The notes: generated from the sequence alone by a model not told the origin. Shown: positions 33,901-48,900, counted from the first letter of the stretch. The stretch is 64,000 nucleotides of DNA from Cotesia glomerata (GCF_020080835.1 NC_058164.1:25011510-25075509); one strand, 5' to 3'. Made by a program: numbers and translations.

Positions 33901-36900
33901 AATTAAAAAATAGCGACACCAAGCGTAATTTACTTGAAGCGAGATTTGTTAATAGTTAACAAATCTTTATTTGAATGAAATAAATGAGTCGATTCAATTA
34001 AATAATCCAAAACGAAGTAGTATTTAATTCAAAGTAATATATATTTAAATAAAAAAAATTTGTTAACATTAAATAAATATTTTTGATTCATTTCAAATAA
34101 ATCTGTGCATTTGAGTCAAACAAACCGTTTTCTCAGTGTATAATCTGGATTTTTTTAAGCTACTATCTGAAATTTTTTTTCACCACAGATATAAACACTA
34201 TGGTGAAAAAAAAAGTGATTATATCGCGGAGTATAATCTGGGATGATACCCAGTGTCATCTTGTTTTTTCCGTGTAGGGACCGGCTGTTATTTTTTTTTA
34301 TTCATTAAACTTTTTTATTTTATGTCTTGTGAAGCTATTTATTAAAATTTTTTATGACAACTTAAATTTTTTTTATGTGCCCTTTTAGCTTTAGGCGCTA
34401 CTTTTCTAAAAGCTAAAAGGGCGCATGTCTTGAGTTACGCCCTTTTAGCTTTAGGATACTCGAATTTTTTTTTTTTACAGATCTTTGTGTTTCGAGTGAT
34501 TTCAAGAAGAATTTTTTTAGTTCTAATTTAATTAATTAAAAAAAAATTTTTTTTTACTTGTAATTTAACTAATAAAAAATTGTTTAACGTCGGCTAATTT
34601 TACTTTTATATACTATATATATATATACTATATACTATATACTATATACCTATATACTATATACTATATACTATATTTTATATACTATATACCTATTTGA
34701 TAAATATGATAATTTTATTAATTGTATATTTCTTTTTAGTATCAGAAAGTCAGAAGCAACTAATTACTGAGCAACTGGTGAGAAAGGAGAGACTTTCCAG
34801 AGAGCTTAAAATAGAAAAAGGACGACTTGAGGCGCTTAAGAGAGAAATCCATGCTATTCAAGGACCTGTTTATCCTATTGTTTCTCTGGAGGTAATATTT
34901 ATTTACATAATTTATAAAAGGCTGGCAATAGCCTAATCGGCCCGGTACCTGCATTTCGAAAGAGTGGGACCAGGGTTCGATTCCAGCACGCACCACTGTT
35001 TTCAGTGATTATAAAATAAAGAGAATATGTGCGTTACGTTGCCCCAGCCTCTGTACCGACCGGGTTTTTTGTGCTTTCTCCGTGTAGTTACGGAAGTAAA
35101 AATGTCATTATAAAAGCACTCCATACTACTTAAGGTCGTAATGCAAATGCAGGTAGTGATTATAACGCGTAAGTCGGCACAGTCGCAGCACAGTGTGATT
35201 ATAAGTGGAAAATAATATGTTGAACGCAAAGAAACCAAGTGTTGAAAGGGCGAAAGCTAAAAGTATAACATTAAGAGAGTTATATGATAACAATAGAGGC
35301 ACTCGAGTGGAGTTACAGTCTTGTAAAACAAAAATAGGTAAGGTAAAAGACCCAATACCGGAACGACGAAGGGTACATGACTGGTTTTATTACTTAGAAA
35401 ATATTCAAATGGTTCATTATTAATATTAATTCATCCAATCATATAGAATAAACATGTAGTTACACGAAAATAATTAAATTTATCAGTTTTGGCTAATTTA
35501 ATATTAAAAACATGTTTTTGAAAAGTCTAAAAGACCCAGTATCGGAACACCTTAAATGCCTAGTCCAAATACCGGAATATGGTTGAAACAACACCGGAAC
35601 GATAAATAAAACTAATTTTTCTAATCTAAAGAGTCAGATTTTCGTAAGCTGGAATAATTAAATACTTAATTAACAAATCATAATCCTTTAAGTGAATTTT
35701 TCTGAATTTATAAAACTAATTTATAAAATGTTATCTTCGACTTAACTTTCGGCATCCTACTACTACCTATAAAAATTAAGCAGTTAATTCAGAACTCAAA
35801 TGACATGTATGCATAGTGAAACTAACAATAATTATTTAATATTAAAAATCAAATAAATTTTTACTAAAAATCTAAAAAAAAAAATAAACGATTCGAGGTT
35901 AGGGGCCGTCCATTAATTACGTGAGGTGTTCTAGGGGGAGTGGATCAAGCTAAATCTTACCAAATCTCACTGAGAGGGGAGGGGGATCTTAACAAATATC
36001 ACGTAATTTTTTCTCTAGCAGAAAACAGTGTAAAATTGCGTGAAATAGTATTTCTATAATAAAATATGGCCAAATTTGACACAATAGTGTTTATCGTATT
36101 CGTCTGAACCCTGCAGAGCAGCAAAGTAGCGCTCGATTGTTTAATTTGATTATTGATCGATAGGATTCACTAATTTTTAGGTATAGATTTCTTTAGAAAT
36201 CTATCGGTGGTAACCGGTCTTATGTCGTAATTTTAATACAATTTTGTCATAATATGTTTAATTATCTTTAATTTAAACTATTGTTTGTCGACTTTTAATA
36301 CTTTTTTCAATTCATTTCGTAGTTGAGAAAATTCAAAAAAATCAATAATAAATTAAATTTTAGCTTTTTATCATCAAATGACTTTTATATGTAAAAATCC
36401 TATTTTTAGATAGATGTCTTTAAATATCTATTTGCTGTAGTCAGTCTCATATCGTTGTTTGCAAAAATATAATAAAAATAAATTTTAGGACATTACGGCC
36501 TTTTAATAACGTGTTTTTTCAATATTCAAACAAGAAATCTACCTATCCATGTCGGGTGTAGCCGAATGGCACTTTTTTCTCAATAATCCAACCCGTTTAC
36601 AGCCAAAACATGAATTTTGAATAATCTCGCGTGAGATTAGGGAGGGGAGGGAGTTGAGGAAAATCTTACGAAATCTTATCAAGGGGGAGGGGGTTAAAAA
36701 TTCTCAAAAATGCCTCACGTAATTTATGGACGCCCCCTTATACTTGACGACACTTATGTAAAAAGAAAATTTCAAAATAGAAATTTGTTTTTTCTCCCCT
36801 CCGGGCGGAAAGCGTCAATTTTCTGCCCGCTGCGCTAAATGAAAATGCCGCTTTCCGCCTCCGTCGAGGAGAAAAATAGTATTTTTGCCCTCTGGGCGGA

Positions 36901-39900
36901 AAGTGGCAACTTTGGTCTCATTGTGCTAAACAAAGTTGCCGCTTTCCTCCTTCCTCGGACAAAAAATATTATACAGCCCTTGGGAAGTAAAAAGAAAACC
37001 TGAGATCACATGTTTGTTGACCTCGGCTTCGCCTCGGCCAACAATTACATGTGATCTGAGGCTTCTTATATTCCTTCCCAAGGGGTGTATACTATCTCAC
37101 CACGGGCAGGAAATAAGAAAGCCTTAGATCATATGTTTGTCGACCTCGGCTTCGCCTCGGCCAACAATTACATGTGATCTGAGACATTTCTTATTTTCCT
37201 GCTCTAGGTAAGAAATATACTATTGTTCTTCAAGTTAAAATTTACGAATATTTGAAACAATTTTATAATAAAATTACTTTCTGTATTAAATTTTATTTCA
37301 CAAAAACTTTTGTTGTTGTGCTTGATGTAAACAATCAACACAGTATATATCGTAAATGTAAATAAATAATATCAATATGGCTGACTGTTCCGATACTGGG
37401 TATTAGCTCATTTCGGGTGTACCAATAGACGAACAGTAAATTTTAAATAACAATAGGGTCTATTTTGTATTATCAATTAATTGCATCGAATTCTTAGTAT
37501 TTGTATTAATACATAAAAAAAAAATTTTAGTGAAAAGTATTTCCATTAGGTTTCTATGAGCTTAAGATCATCGAGTGATTTCTTAGCAAAACCATTAAGA
37601 GACCTTGATAAGTCAGAAATCTAAGACTATTGACATCATTAACATTTTTTTTCAATATTTCCAATATAATTTAAAGTTTCATTCATATTTTATTATGTAA
37701 AAAAAAGATTGAGGTTTCTAATAAAGAAAAGTTTGTTTAATTTGATTGAGTACGAGATAAAATATAAAATAATAATTGTCAAATCGTTCCGGTATTGGGT
37801 TTTTTACCTTATACAAGTAAAGACGATATAATAATAATACATAATTTGAAATTAATTAATTAATTAATTAATTACAAAAATGCAAAATTTCCGTCTACAA
37901 TTGGTTTTTTAATAAGGAAATTTAATAATGCTTATATTCAATAGCTTGCCTTGTTTTAGAGCCGATTAAATTAAATAATTAAATTAATAAATTAGACATA
38001 CAAAATTTGTCTAATTTTTACTAAAATTATTTTTTTAATACATTTTTAGATAAAAAATTTAATTAATTTTTTTTTTTTTTTTTTTTCAGCAACGCGCTTC
38101 AGATTTAAGAAGCGAAATTTATCAACTGGAGCTTGAGTGTGGACTGTTGACAAATGAAGTCGACAAAAGTATAAATCCAAATGGTGAATATTTATATTTA
38201 ATAATAAATAGCGCCAAAATTTTTGCTGCAAATTTGAAAAAACAATTTATAATAAATAAAATTTTTGATATTATGGCAAAAATATTGGTCCTAAAAAAAA
38301 ATATTTTAAACAATTTAATTTTATAAAAAAAATACTTCTTATGATTTTTTTTTTTTTAAATTAATATTTTTTCTGTAGTTTAAAAAAATAAGATTTATAA
38401 TTATTAAAAAATTTATTAATAACTTTAAAAATTTTACACTCGCTTATTTTAGTAGAAAGATTTAATAAAAATTTCTATTTAAAGTTTATCAAAAGTATAA
38501 TTTAGAAAAAATTTTTTATTTTTAAAAATGATATTTTTATTTATAACACTGCACTAAAATCAGAGATTTAAAAATTAAAAAAAATTATTTATAATGGTAC
38601 TTACTTTAATAATATAAAAATTGAAATTTTAATTTTTATAAATAATTTTTTTAATTACCAAATTTTCAATTTTTTAAGGATCATTATTTACATTAAAATT
38701 AATTTTTAAATTTAATATTTTTCAGTACCTCTGGGAGAGACCAACGAAGAATTCTACCACGGAATTTACCGCGGCCAGTCAATAAACCTCCCCGCGTTCA
38801 CGTCATCTCCTCCACCTCTGCCGAGTGTCCCGCCGGCCTGGGACCCGAGCCAGAATATTCACGAAGACGAGGATAAAGATGGGCCCTCGTGGATCTGCGA
38901 GAAATGTACCTTTAACAACCACCCGTTGATTGACATCTGCGAGGTTTGTCTGATGCCTCGCTTCAAAGAACTTGAAGACACAGGTACGAGAAACCGTCCC
39001 CAGGTGTTGAGCCGCCCGCAGACTTTGATGCCTAATTCTATTTCTAAGCAGTCTACGTCCAGGGTTTAGATTTTACCCGTGCCTTATTAATAATTAATAA
39101 TTAATATTTAATTTTTTAATAATAATGCCTTACTTTCTAGTTTTATTTAAGGAGTTATACCTAAATGCAAAAATTAATTAATTAATTAAAAAATATTTAT
39201 TACAAATTTGAAACCAATCAGTCAAGCGTTTTTTGGAGAAAAAATTTATTTTTTAAAAAAATTGACGAAATGTTGTAATAAAAAATTAATTTATTTCAAA
39301 TTTTAAATAATCTATATTATTAAGAAAATGAGAAAAATTTAGGCTGCATTTGGAAATTCTCTATCTCTAGATACAAAATTAAGAAATGACCTTGTATCTT
39401 GTGAACTATTGACATTTTTAAAGATATAAGCTCACCCCGACATTACACTCATCAAGACCTTTCATTTGAGTACCCACATCAATTTTTCATATATTTTATA
39501 TATTTATATATATGTATTTAGACTGGGCCAAAAAAACTGACTATTTTTTTTTCTATCGATATTGTGAAAATATCATTCATGATGATAAAAAAAAATTATT
39601 GTGCAAGTTTGAGTCCTTAATAATAATATTAAGGGGTGTATCGTTACGACTATTGATTTTTCAACAGTAATCGCATTTTTTACTCAAAATTCGTTAATTA
39701 TCAATCTGAAAAATTTTAGCGATATGTATTCTTATAGGAAATTAAATTTCCTAAAAAAAAGTTATCTTTGTAAATTACTGTAAAACAAGCCGTTTCCTTG
39801 TAATCATGCCTTAAACAAAGATTTATTTTTTCAATTTTGCGTTTCAATTTTGGATTTTTGTAGCTACCAGAAATATCAATATTTTTACAATTTAAAATAC

Positions 39901-42900
39901 TTATTTTCAAAAGGAAATTTAATGCTCTACAAAAAGGTCTCTTAACATTTTTGATTAAATTCACTCCTTTCAAAGTTATTCGACGTTGAAGTTAAATTCA
40001 AAAATAATTTATCGTTTTTCGCGTTACACATGATTTTTCCTTTTGATTGAAAAATTTATGACTTTAATATTGAGAATAATTTTTTTTTGTTGGAAGACTA
40101 AATTTTTTTATTAAAATCATAATTTACCAATGTATTATTTTGCTTTTTAACGATTAATTATCGACATAAATTCATTTTTACTGTATTTAACTAACTCCAA
40201 TAGTAAAATAAATTCGGTCCCTTTATTATAAATTATTTATTTGCCTAGTGACATACTTTTACTTACAGAAAAAAAATTGAATAATAAGTCAAAACAAATT
40301 AAATCAATAAAAGAGATAAAAAATCATTTTATTTTCACTTATAATTTATATTTTACAAAAAAAATTCTTTAATTGTTATCAAATCATGGCAAATGATCAG
40401 TTGAAAAAATAATTATTCAATCAAATTACTTTTATTACAATTTGGGTATTTTTTCCGGTGTTCACTAACGGCTAACAACAAATACTGAAGTTGTTCTTCG
40501 TTTTTAGTGAGACACTTATTGTAATCTTCAATTAATGATACACCACGTTCTGCAACATCATTGACGACAGCTAATTTTCCAAAAAATTCCTTACACTCTT
40601 GAAAACTATCATTATTGGACCAATTGCTTATGTCTTCATCGATAAAATCATACGGCAAATCAAATTCTTTGAATATGGTGAGCGATTCTACAGAAATGAA
40701 GTCACTGATATCTTTTTCTAGCAATTCATCTGAATCGCTTGCTACTTCATATTTTCTGGTTTTAGTATTTGATGATTTATTATTTATTAGATTTTCAATC
40801 ATTTGTTTCTTCACAGTCAGGTCAATAGAATCATCAAATAGAGACATTATGGCTAATTGATCACTCAAATACCATAAATGTCTCACCATTTTCTTGAGAG
40901 CAGCTTGCGATACAGTCGAGTTTATTTTGTTATATAATATCAATTGTTGCATCAAAAGTCAAATCATTATTTGGAGCCAAAATTGCCGAGGATGAAGTAA
41001 ACCAAGCTTTTATATAAGTTGTAACTATGAAAATACAAATATGACGAAGATTATTTAACTCTTTAGGTGTAATCTTAAACTCTGTTCGAAAAATAAATAT
41101 TTTCAAACAATAAATCGCCTTCGACATCCAACGAGCATGACTCATTGCTCCCGGACATTTAAAAGTGTAATTATCCTTTGGCGTAGCTCCCAAGAAAATA
41201 GATGATAACTCCAAAAATTCTCGATAGTCATTTCTTGGAAGAAATTTCTGCAAAAAAATATGATCATTTCTGTTATTATTGAAAGGTAATATCTTTACAT
41301 GAGAACTGGAGATTTTAAATTGTGTACACAAAACGTGGTCAACTTGAATTAAGAAAATTATTAAAAAGAACACTATCTTGCCTAAAATGAAAATTTTCTT
41401 TGACCAAAAAGTTTTTTCTGTGTACTTTTACAACTCAAATAACAACTCAAAATATACCTGCGAATAATTATCGATAAAACTTAATAGTTCATCTTTTTTG
41501 TTTAATAGTATATTAGCCACTATCTTATCGTTGATGCCAGCGTTATATTTGGATGTGTTGATTTTATTCCAACCGATTTTAAATCGATTAAAAAATGGAA
41601 CGTTCGGACCTGATTGTACTGGCCAGTAAGCTTCAAAAACGCCTTTTATGACAAGTTCAATTACATGATGACGACAGGGTAACCATATAAGCTTTCGTTT
41701 CAGAATTTTCTCAAGCTCTACGCCAGCGCCATGATGAATTCCTATAGATTAGAAAGATAAAGATTTGATTAGAAACATGAATGGCAAATCAAGTGATTTT
41801 TATTTTGAACTATATTACTTCTATAATTTCTGAAAATATAACTAGCAGTGTAGTTAATTTTTGAAGTGATGTTTATATTTCAATATTATCGTTTGACCAC
41901 AGAAAACTTTATTTTTGGCAAAAAAATCAACTTGTCGGTTTTAGAGATTTTTTAATTGGAATATTGAAAAAATAATTGTGAAAAGATCTTAAGTATAATT
42001 TTTCTCTACTTTTTCAAATCTGAGCTTTTTTCAAGTAAATAAGACTAATAATTAAAATTTACCCGTATTGGTTGCTGCAGTATCAAAGCATATCGCTTTT
42101 ATGTAATTACTGACACCCCATTGCTCCATAGTTGAGTATACAGCTAAAGCTTGCTCAATCCCAGATCCTGAATTAATTTTTGGAATACCCAATAGCTGTT
42201 CACTGCCAGACGATGTTAAAAGCACCGGAAGCCTATCTACTGTTTCTGTCCCAACAATATCACTTAGCAGTTTACCATCCCAATGGACCACATAATTGTC
42301 ATTGAATTTTAAGTCTTCTTTTAAGCCTTTAGCAATTTCTTTCCGATGAATTATACGCTGTCGTTGAATAGTTTTATAACTCAAATTTACATTCCGAGTA
42401 TCGAATCCCACACTTTTTAAAGTAGCTGCCAAAACATATGTGGCGCTTCGGCTACTTACATTACCACGATCCAGTGCAGCAGCTAATTCTGGCGTCATAA
42501 TATTAATTTTTGGTGTCCGTTTTGCTGTTAAAAAATCTGTTTCAAAGTTAGACACATTTGAATTTTGACTCATAAATGAATCTGACTTTGATTGCAACTC
42601 CTGACTAGATGTTGTAGCATCACAATCATCATTACTGTTATAATCACGAGAGGTGTCTTCTGAAAAATATAAATTATTTTGACATTGTTAAATAGAAAAT
42701 ACACTTCTTACAAAAATAAGAGAGCAAGAAAAAAATCAAAATATTGGGGTCTTTTCAACAGTCTGTAACTCATAAAAAAACTATCGTACAACAAATAAAA
42801 AAAAAGCAAATTGCAGCTCTCAGTATTTTATTTTTGGATCTGAGTTCCAAAAATTTTTTTATTCCTAATCTTAAGAAATCTACCGAGATAAAAATTTTTG

Positions 42901-45900
42901 AAATTTTTTTTGGTTTTTATTCTTAGCTTATGGATTTGGAAAAAATTTTTTTGATTTAATCTCTATATGGACTGGATATCTTGCTCATTGAGCTTCGATT
43001 TGTTAGTTTGAAAACCTCGATTTGAGCATTTCTCGCTGAGATATCGGCGTTTTAATGAAAAAAGACCATTCTGTCTTTGATTATCAATACCTCAGCAACC
43101 AATGATCGTAAAGAAAATTCAAGATGGGTTTTGAAAACTTGGATGAATTTTCTACAAGAATTAGCCATTGATTTTTTGAAAAAAAATTTTTTTTTAATCA
43201 TTACATGAATTTAAAAAGCAACAAAAAGGGCTTTTCGTAGTTTTTTAAAAAATCAATTGCCTAATCAAAATTTGCTGCAATTTCCTTTTTTATTTACTGT
43301 ACGATAATTTTTTCACAAGTTACAGCCTGTTGGAAATCCTCCGAATACTTGGATTTCTTTCTTACTTCCTTAATTTTTGTAAGAGTATGATAAAATTACA
43401 CAATTGTGTAAGTTTGCAAGGCAATTAACTACTAAAATATTATTTTTGTGTAGAAAATATGCAAAAAATAAGTTATAAAAATTGTCAATCTTAACATAAT
43501 TTAAGTTAATTGTACAGAAAAAAAGATTATATCATCAGCCATATAAATTTTAGGAAAATCTGAAATTTTCGAGCGTGAAAATAATTTCATTGGCCTAAAA
43601 CAATTCGATTTGAATCAAATTATTTTAGTTTTCTTAGATATATTTTCATCAGTTGAGAAAATTGATTCTTTATTGAAGAATTTTTTCTTACTTTGTGTAA
43701 AACTTAAAAATTTATTGAATATAATAATTTAGATAAGTATTTATTCATTAGAACATAGTAACTTATTATTAGCACGGTACAAAATAGTTATTTTGACTTT
43801 ATTAAACTATTATTAATGAATACGTACCTATCGCCTCTATTTCCATTATTTCTTCGTGTTTTCGTCTGAGATATTATTATTATTTTCTTGCAGATTTGAA
43901 GACATTGGAAGTTGAAAATCAATATTATTATTTCTATCGAAACCTTTTAAACTATTCTTCCCAGCGATGTCAAATAATTGTTCGAGTTTTTTCAAAGCTA
44001 TTTTCTCTTTGTTTTTGAGCACGTGATTTTTTGCGATTGCACAGTAAATATTTCCACTTTTTGAAAATACTAATTATTTTCTTTACAATGTTGCAAAAAC
44101 CAGAAGTTGAAATCTGCAAATTATTCCAGCAGTCTTGAACGACACTAGCAGTTTTGAAGCACTATCATAAATTTTTAATTTGAGAACTTTATGTTGATAA
44201 AAATAATGATAAAACTTCTTTGACAGACGGAAGCTTACGGTTCTTAATTTTCTCAATAGAAACAACGATTAAATAAGTTTTCTCCAATGACATAGTGGCG
44301 AGTTTTTTATCAAATCGAACTTAAACGTTACAAAGTAACGTAATGAAACAATTCACAAACACAGAATTAACTAAACGCTTAATTTGTAATACTGAAACAA
44401 TTAGATACCATAAATAAATTCAAACTATCAATTACAATTAAACAATCTAAAGAAATAAAGAAGAAAATTATATACCAAACAATAAATAAATACTTAATGA
44501 AAACTCAAATTTGCGTTGACAACGTTTAAGTTACTTTGCACAATGAAGAATAGAATCAAAGTAATTATGCACAAAGAGTATTCATTTTTTTGAACAATGC
44601 AATGATAAAAAGCAGGGGTGGGAGTGAAGAAAGGCTATATTTTCAGCTTCAATAATAATAGATTACGGAAAAGCTCACGATACCTCGCAGCGCTTTGGCG
44701 TGAAGAAAGGCAGCGCTGTAGCGTATAACAATCAAGGTCATTTTCCGATCAAAGGAAATAAAAGTTATTATACACGGATAGTATTCCCTTTTTTGAAAAG
44801 CGCAATAATAGAAGCAAGGTGGTGGGAGAAAGGAAGGCTATGTTTTCAGCTTCGGTAACAGATTACGGAAAAGCTCACGATAACTCGCAGCGCTGTAACG
44901 TGAAACTTTCAAGGTCATTTTCAGGTGGTCGACTTCGCTAATAAACACTTACAAATGTAATCGTGGAGGGAGAGTAAAATTAAATTCTCGTTGACATTAA
45001 AAGGACAAAACAACAAGAGGGCTAAAAACGGAAGTTTAAAAGTGTAAGTTTATAGAAAAAATATATCCCTATACAAATAAATAATTTATAATAAAGGGAC
45101 CGAATTTATTTTACTATTGGAGTTAGTTAAATACAGTAAAAATGAATTTATGTCGATAATTAATCGTTAAAAAGCAAAATAATACATTGGTAAATTATGA
45201 TTTTATAAAAAAATTTAGTCTTCCAACAAAAAAAATTATTCTCAATATTAAAGTCATAAATTTTTCAATCAAAAGGAAAAATCATGTGTAACGCGAAAAA
45301 AACGATAAATTATTTTTGAATTTAACTTCAACGTCGAATAACTTTGAAAGGAGTGAATTTAATCAAAAATGTTAAGAGACCTTTTTTGTAGAGCATTAAA
45401 TTTCCTTTGAAAATAAGTATTTTAAATTGTAAAAATATTGATATTTCTGGTAGCTACAAAAATCCAAAATTGAAACGCAAAATTGAAAAAATAAATCTTT
45501 GTTTAAGGCATGATTACAAGGAAACGGCTTGTTTTACAGTAATTTACAAAGATAACTTTTTTTTAGGAAATTTAATTTCCTATAAGAATACATATCGCTA
45601 AAATTTTTCAGATTGATAATTAACGAATTTTGAGTAAAAAATGCGATTACTGTTGAAAAATCAATAGTCGTAACGATACACCCCTTAATATTATTATTAA
45701 GGACTCAAACTTGCACAATAATTTTTTTTTATCATCATGAATGATATTTTCACAGTATCGATAGAAAAAAAAAATAGTCAGTTTTTTTGGCCCAGTCTAA
45801 GCCGAAGCGCCACATATGTTTTGGCAGCTACTTTAAAAAGTGTGGGATTCGATACTCGGAATGTAAATTTGAGTTATAAAACTATTCAATGACAGCGTAT

Positions 45901-48900
45901 AATTCATCGGAAAGAAATTGCTAAAGGCTTAAAAGAAGACTTAAAATTCAATGACAATTATGTGGTCCATTGGGATGGTAAACTGCTAAGTGATATTGTT
46001 GGGACAGAAACAGTAGATAGGCTTCCGGTGCTTTTAACATCGTCTGGCAGTGAACAGCTATTGGGTATTCCAAAAATTAATTCAGGATCTGGGATTGAGC
46101 AAGCTTTAGCTGTATACTCAACTATGGAGCAATGGGGTGTCAGTAATTACATAAAAGCGATATGCTTTGATACTGCAGCAACCAATACGGGTAAATTTTA
46201 ATTATTAGTCTTATTTACTTGAAAAAAGCTCAGATTTGAAAAAGTAGAGAAAAATTATACTTAAGATCTTTTCACAATTATTTTTTCAATATTCCAATTA
46301 AAAACCTCTAAAAACCGACAAGTTGATTTTTTTTTGCCAAAAATAAAGTTTTCTGTGGTCAGATGATAATATTTAAAAATAAACTTTATTACAAAAATTA
46401 ACTCCACTGATTGTTATATTTTCAGAATTTATGGAAGTAATATAGTTCAAAATAAAAAATCACTTGATTTGCCATTCATGTTTCTAATCAAATCTTTATC
46501 TTTATCTTTCTAATCTATAGGAATTCATCATGGCGCTGGCGTAGAGCTTGAGAAAATTCTGAAACGAAAGCTTATATGGTTACCCTGTCGTCATCATGTA
46601 ATTGAACTTGTCATAAAAGGCGTTTTTGAAGCTTACTGGCCAGTACAATCAGGTCCGAACGTTCCATTTTTTAATCGATTTAAAATCGGTTGGAATAAAA
46701 TCAACACATCCAAATATAACGCTGGCATCAACGATAAGATAGTGGCTAATATACTATTAAACAAAAAAGATGAACTATTAAGTTTTATCGATAATTATTC
46801 GCAGGTATATTTTGAGTTGTTATTTGAGTTGTAAAAGTACACAGAAAAACTTTTGGTCAAAGAAAATTTTCATTTTAGGCAAGATAGTGTTCTTTTTAAT
46901 AATTTTCTTAATTCAAGTTGACCACGTTTTGTGTACACAATTTAAAATCTCCAGTTCTCATGTAAAGATATTACCTTTCAATAATAACAGAAATGATCAT
47001 ATTTTTTTGCAGAAATTTCTTCCAAGAAATGACTATCGAGAATTTTTGGAGTTATCATCTATTTTCTTGGGAGCTACGCCAAAGGATAATTACACTTTTA
47101 AATGTCCGGGAGCAATGAGTCATGCTCGTTGGATGTCGAAGGCGATTTATTGTTTGAAAATATTTATTTTTCGAACAGAGTTTAAGATTACACCTAAAGA
47201 GTTAAATAATCTTCGTCATATTTGTATTTTCATAGTTACAACTTATATAAAAGCTTGGTTTACTTCATCCTCGGCAATTTTGGCTCCAAATAATGATTTG
47301 ACTTTGATGCAACAATTGATATTATATAACAAAATAAACTCGACTGTATCGCAAGCTGCTCTCAAGAAAATGGTGAGACATTTATGGTATTTGAGTGATC
47401 AATTAGCCATAATGTCTCTATTTGATGATTCTATTGACCTGACTGTGAAGAAAAAATGATTGAAAATCTAATAAATAATAAATCATCAAATACTAAAACC
47501 AGAAAATATGAAGTAGCAAGCGATTCAGATGAATTGCTAGAAAAAGATATCAGTGACTTCATTTCTGTAGAATCGCTCACCATATTCAAAGAATTTGATT
47601 TGCCGTATGATTTTATCGATGAAGACATAAGCAATTGGTCCAATAATGATAGTTTTCAAGAGTGTAAGGAATTTTTTGGAAAATTAGCTGTCGTCAATGA
47701 TGTTGCAGAACGTGGTGTATCATTAATTGAAGATTACAATAAGTGTCTCACTAAAAACGAAGAACAACTTCAGTATTTGTTGTTAGCCGTTAGTGAACAC
47801 CGGAAAAATACCCAAATTGTAATAAAAGTAATTTGATTGAATAATTATTTTTTCAACTGATCATTTGCCATGATTTGATAACAATTAAAGAATTTTTTTT
47901 GTAAAATATAAATTATAAGTGAAAATAAAATGATTTTTTATCTCTTTTATTGATTTAATTTGTTTTGACTTATTATTCAATTTTTTCTGTAAGTAAAAGT
48001 ATGTCACTAGGCAAATAAATAATTTATAATAAAGGGACCGAATTTATTTTACTATTGGAGTTAGTTAAATACAGTAAAATGAATTTATGTCGATAATTAA
48101 TCGTTAAAAAGCAAAATAATACATTGGTAAATTATGATTTTATAAAAAATTTAGTCTTCCAACAAAAAAAAATTATTCTCAATATTAAAGTCATAAATTT
48201 TTTCAATCAAAAGGAAAAAATCATGTGTAACGCGAAAAAAACGATAAATTATTTTTGAATTTAACTTCAACGTCGAATAACTTTGAAAGGAGTGAATTAA
48301 ATCAAAAATGTTAAGAGACCTTTTTTGTAGAGCATTAAATTTCCTTTGAAAATAAGTATTTTTAAATTGTAAAAATATTGATATTTCTGGTAGCTACAAA
48401 AATCCAAAATTGAAACGCAAAATTGAAAAAATAAATCTTTGTTTTAAGGCATGATTACAAGGAAACGGCTTGTTTTACAGTAATTTACAAAGATAACTTT
48501 TTAGGAAATTTAATTTCCTATAAGAATACATATCGCTAAAATTTTTCAGATTGATAATTAACGAATTTTGAGTAAAAAATGCGATTACTGTTGAAAAATC
48601 AATAGTCGTAACGATACACCCCTTAATATTATTATTAAGGACTCAAACTTGCACAATAATTTTTTTTTATCATCATGAATGATATTTTCACAGTATCGAT
48701 AGAAAAAAAAAATAGTCAGTTTTTTTGGCCCAGTCTAATATATATATAATATATATAAATATATGAAAATTGATGTGGGTACTCAAATGAAAGGTCTCGA
48801 TGAGTGTAATGTCAGGATGAGCTTATATCTTTAAAAATATCGATAGTTCACAAAATATTTGTTAAATTGCATTGTACTTTCTTAACTATTGACATTTTTA

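Larger units (their letters stand above)
35341..37809. mobile_element. TIR element with CCCAATACCGGAACGA ends, multiply interrupted
   Basis: The ends AGGTAAAAGACCCAATACCG and its complement (37787-37809) lie between TA dinucleotides (35339-35340 and 37810-37811). Subterminal copies of CCCAGTATCGGAACA occur at about 35527, with related copies near 35565 and 37387. Inside are the PIF/Harbinger copy (35902-36737) and the hairpin-rich repeat (36790-37235). A third, solo right end is at about 58480-58560. No transposase is visible. Confidence 0.7.
39518..45800 (-). mobile_element. DNA transposon with ~730-bp inverted termini (element 1)
   Basis: The left end TTAGACTGGGCC at 39518 and the right end GGCCCAGTCTAA at 45800 belong to inverted repeats of ~730 bp (39518-40246 versus about 45075-45800) with only scattered differences. 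Between them is a transposase gene on the minus strand. The right terminus abuts GCCGAAGCGCC, which is internal transposase sequence of a second copy. Flanks are too AT-rich to define the target duplication. The superfamily is not certain; the protein belongs to an RNase H-like transposase group common in insects. Confidence 0.82.

Noticed and set aside
35205..35423. 72-codon open frame with basic residues
   Set aside because: It straddles the left terminus of the TIR element at 35341 and has no recognisable domain.
39518..48738. Endogenous virus or polydnavirus segment as an explanation for the 9.2 kb block
   Set aside because: No viral structural, polymerase or integrase genes are present. 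Inverted termini and a transposase explain the block fully.
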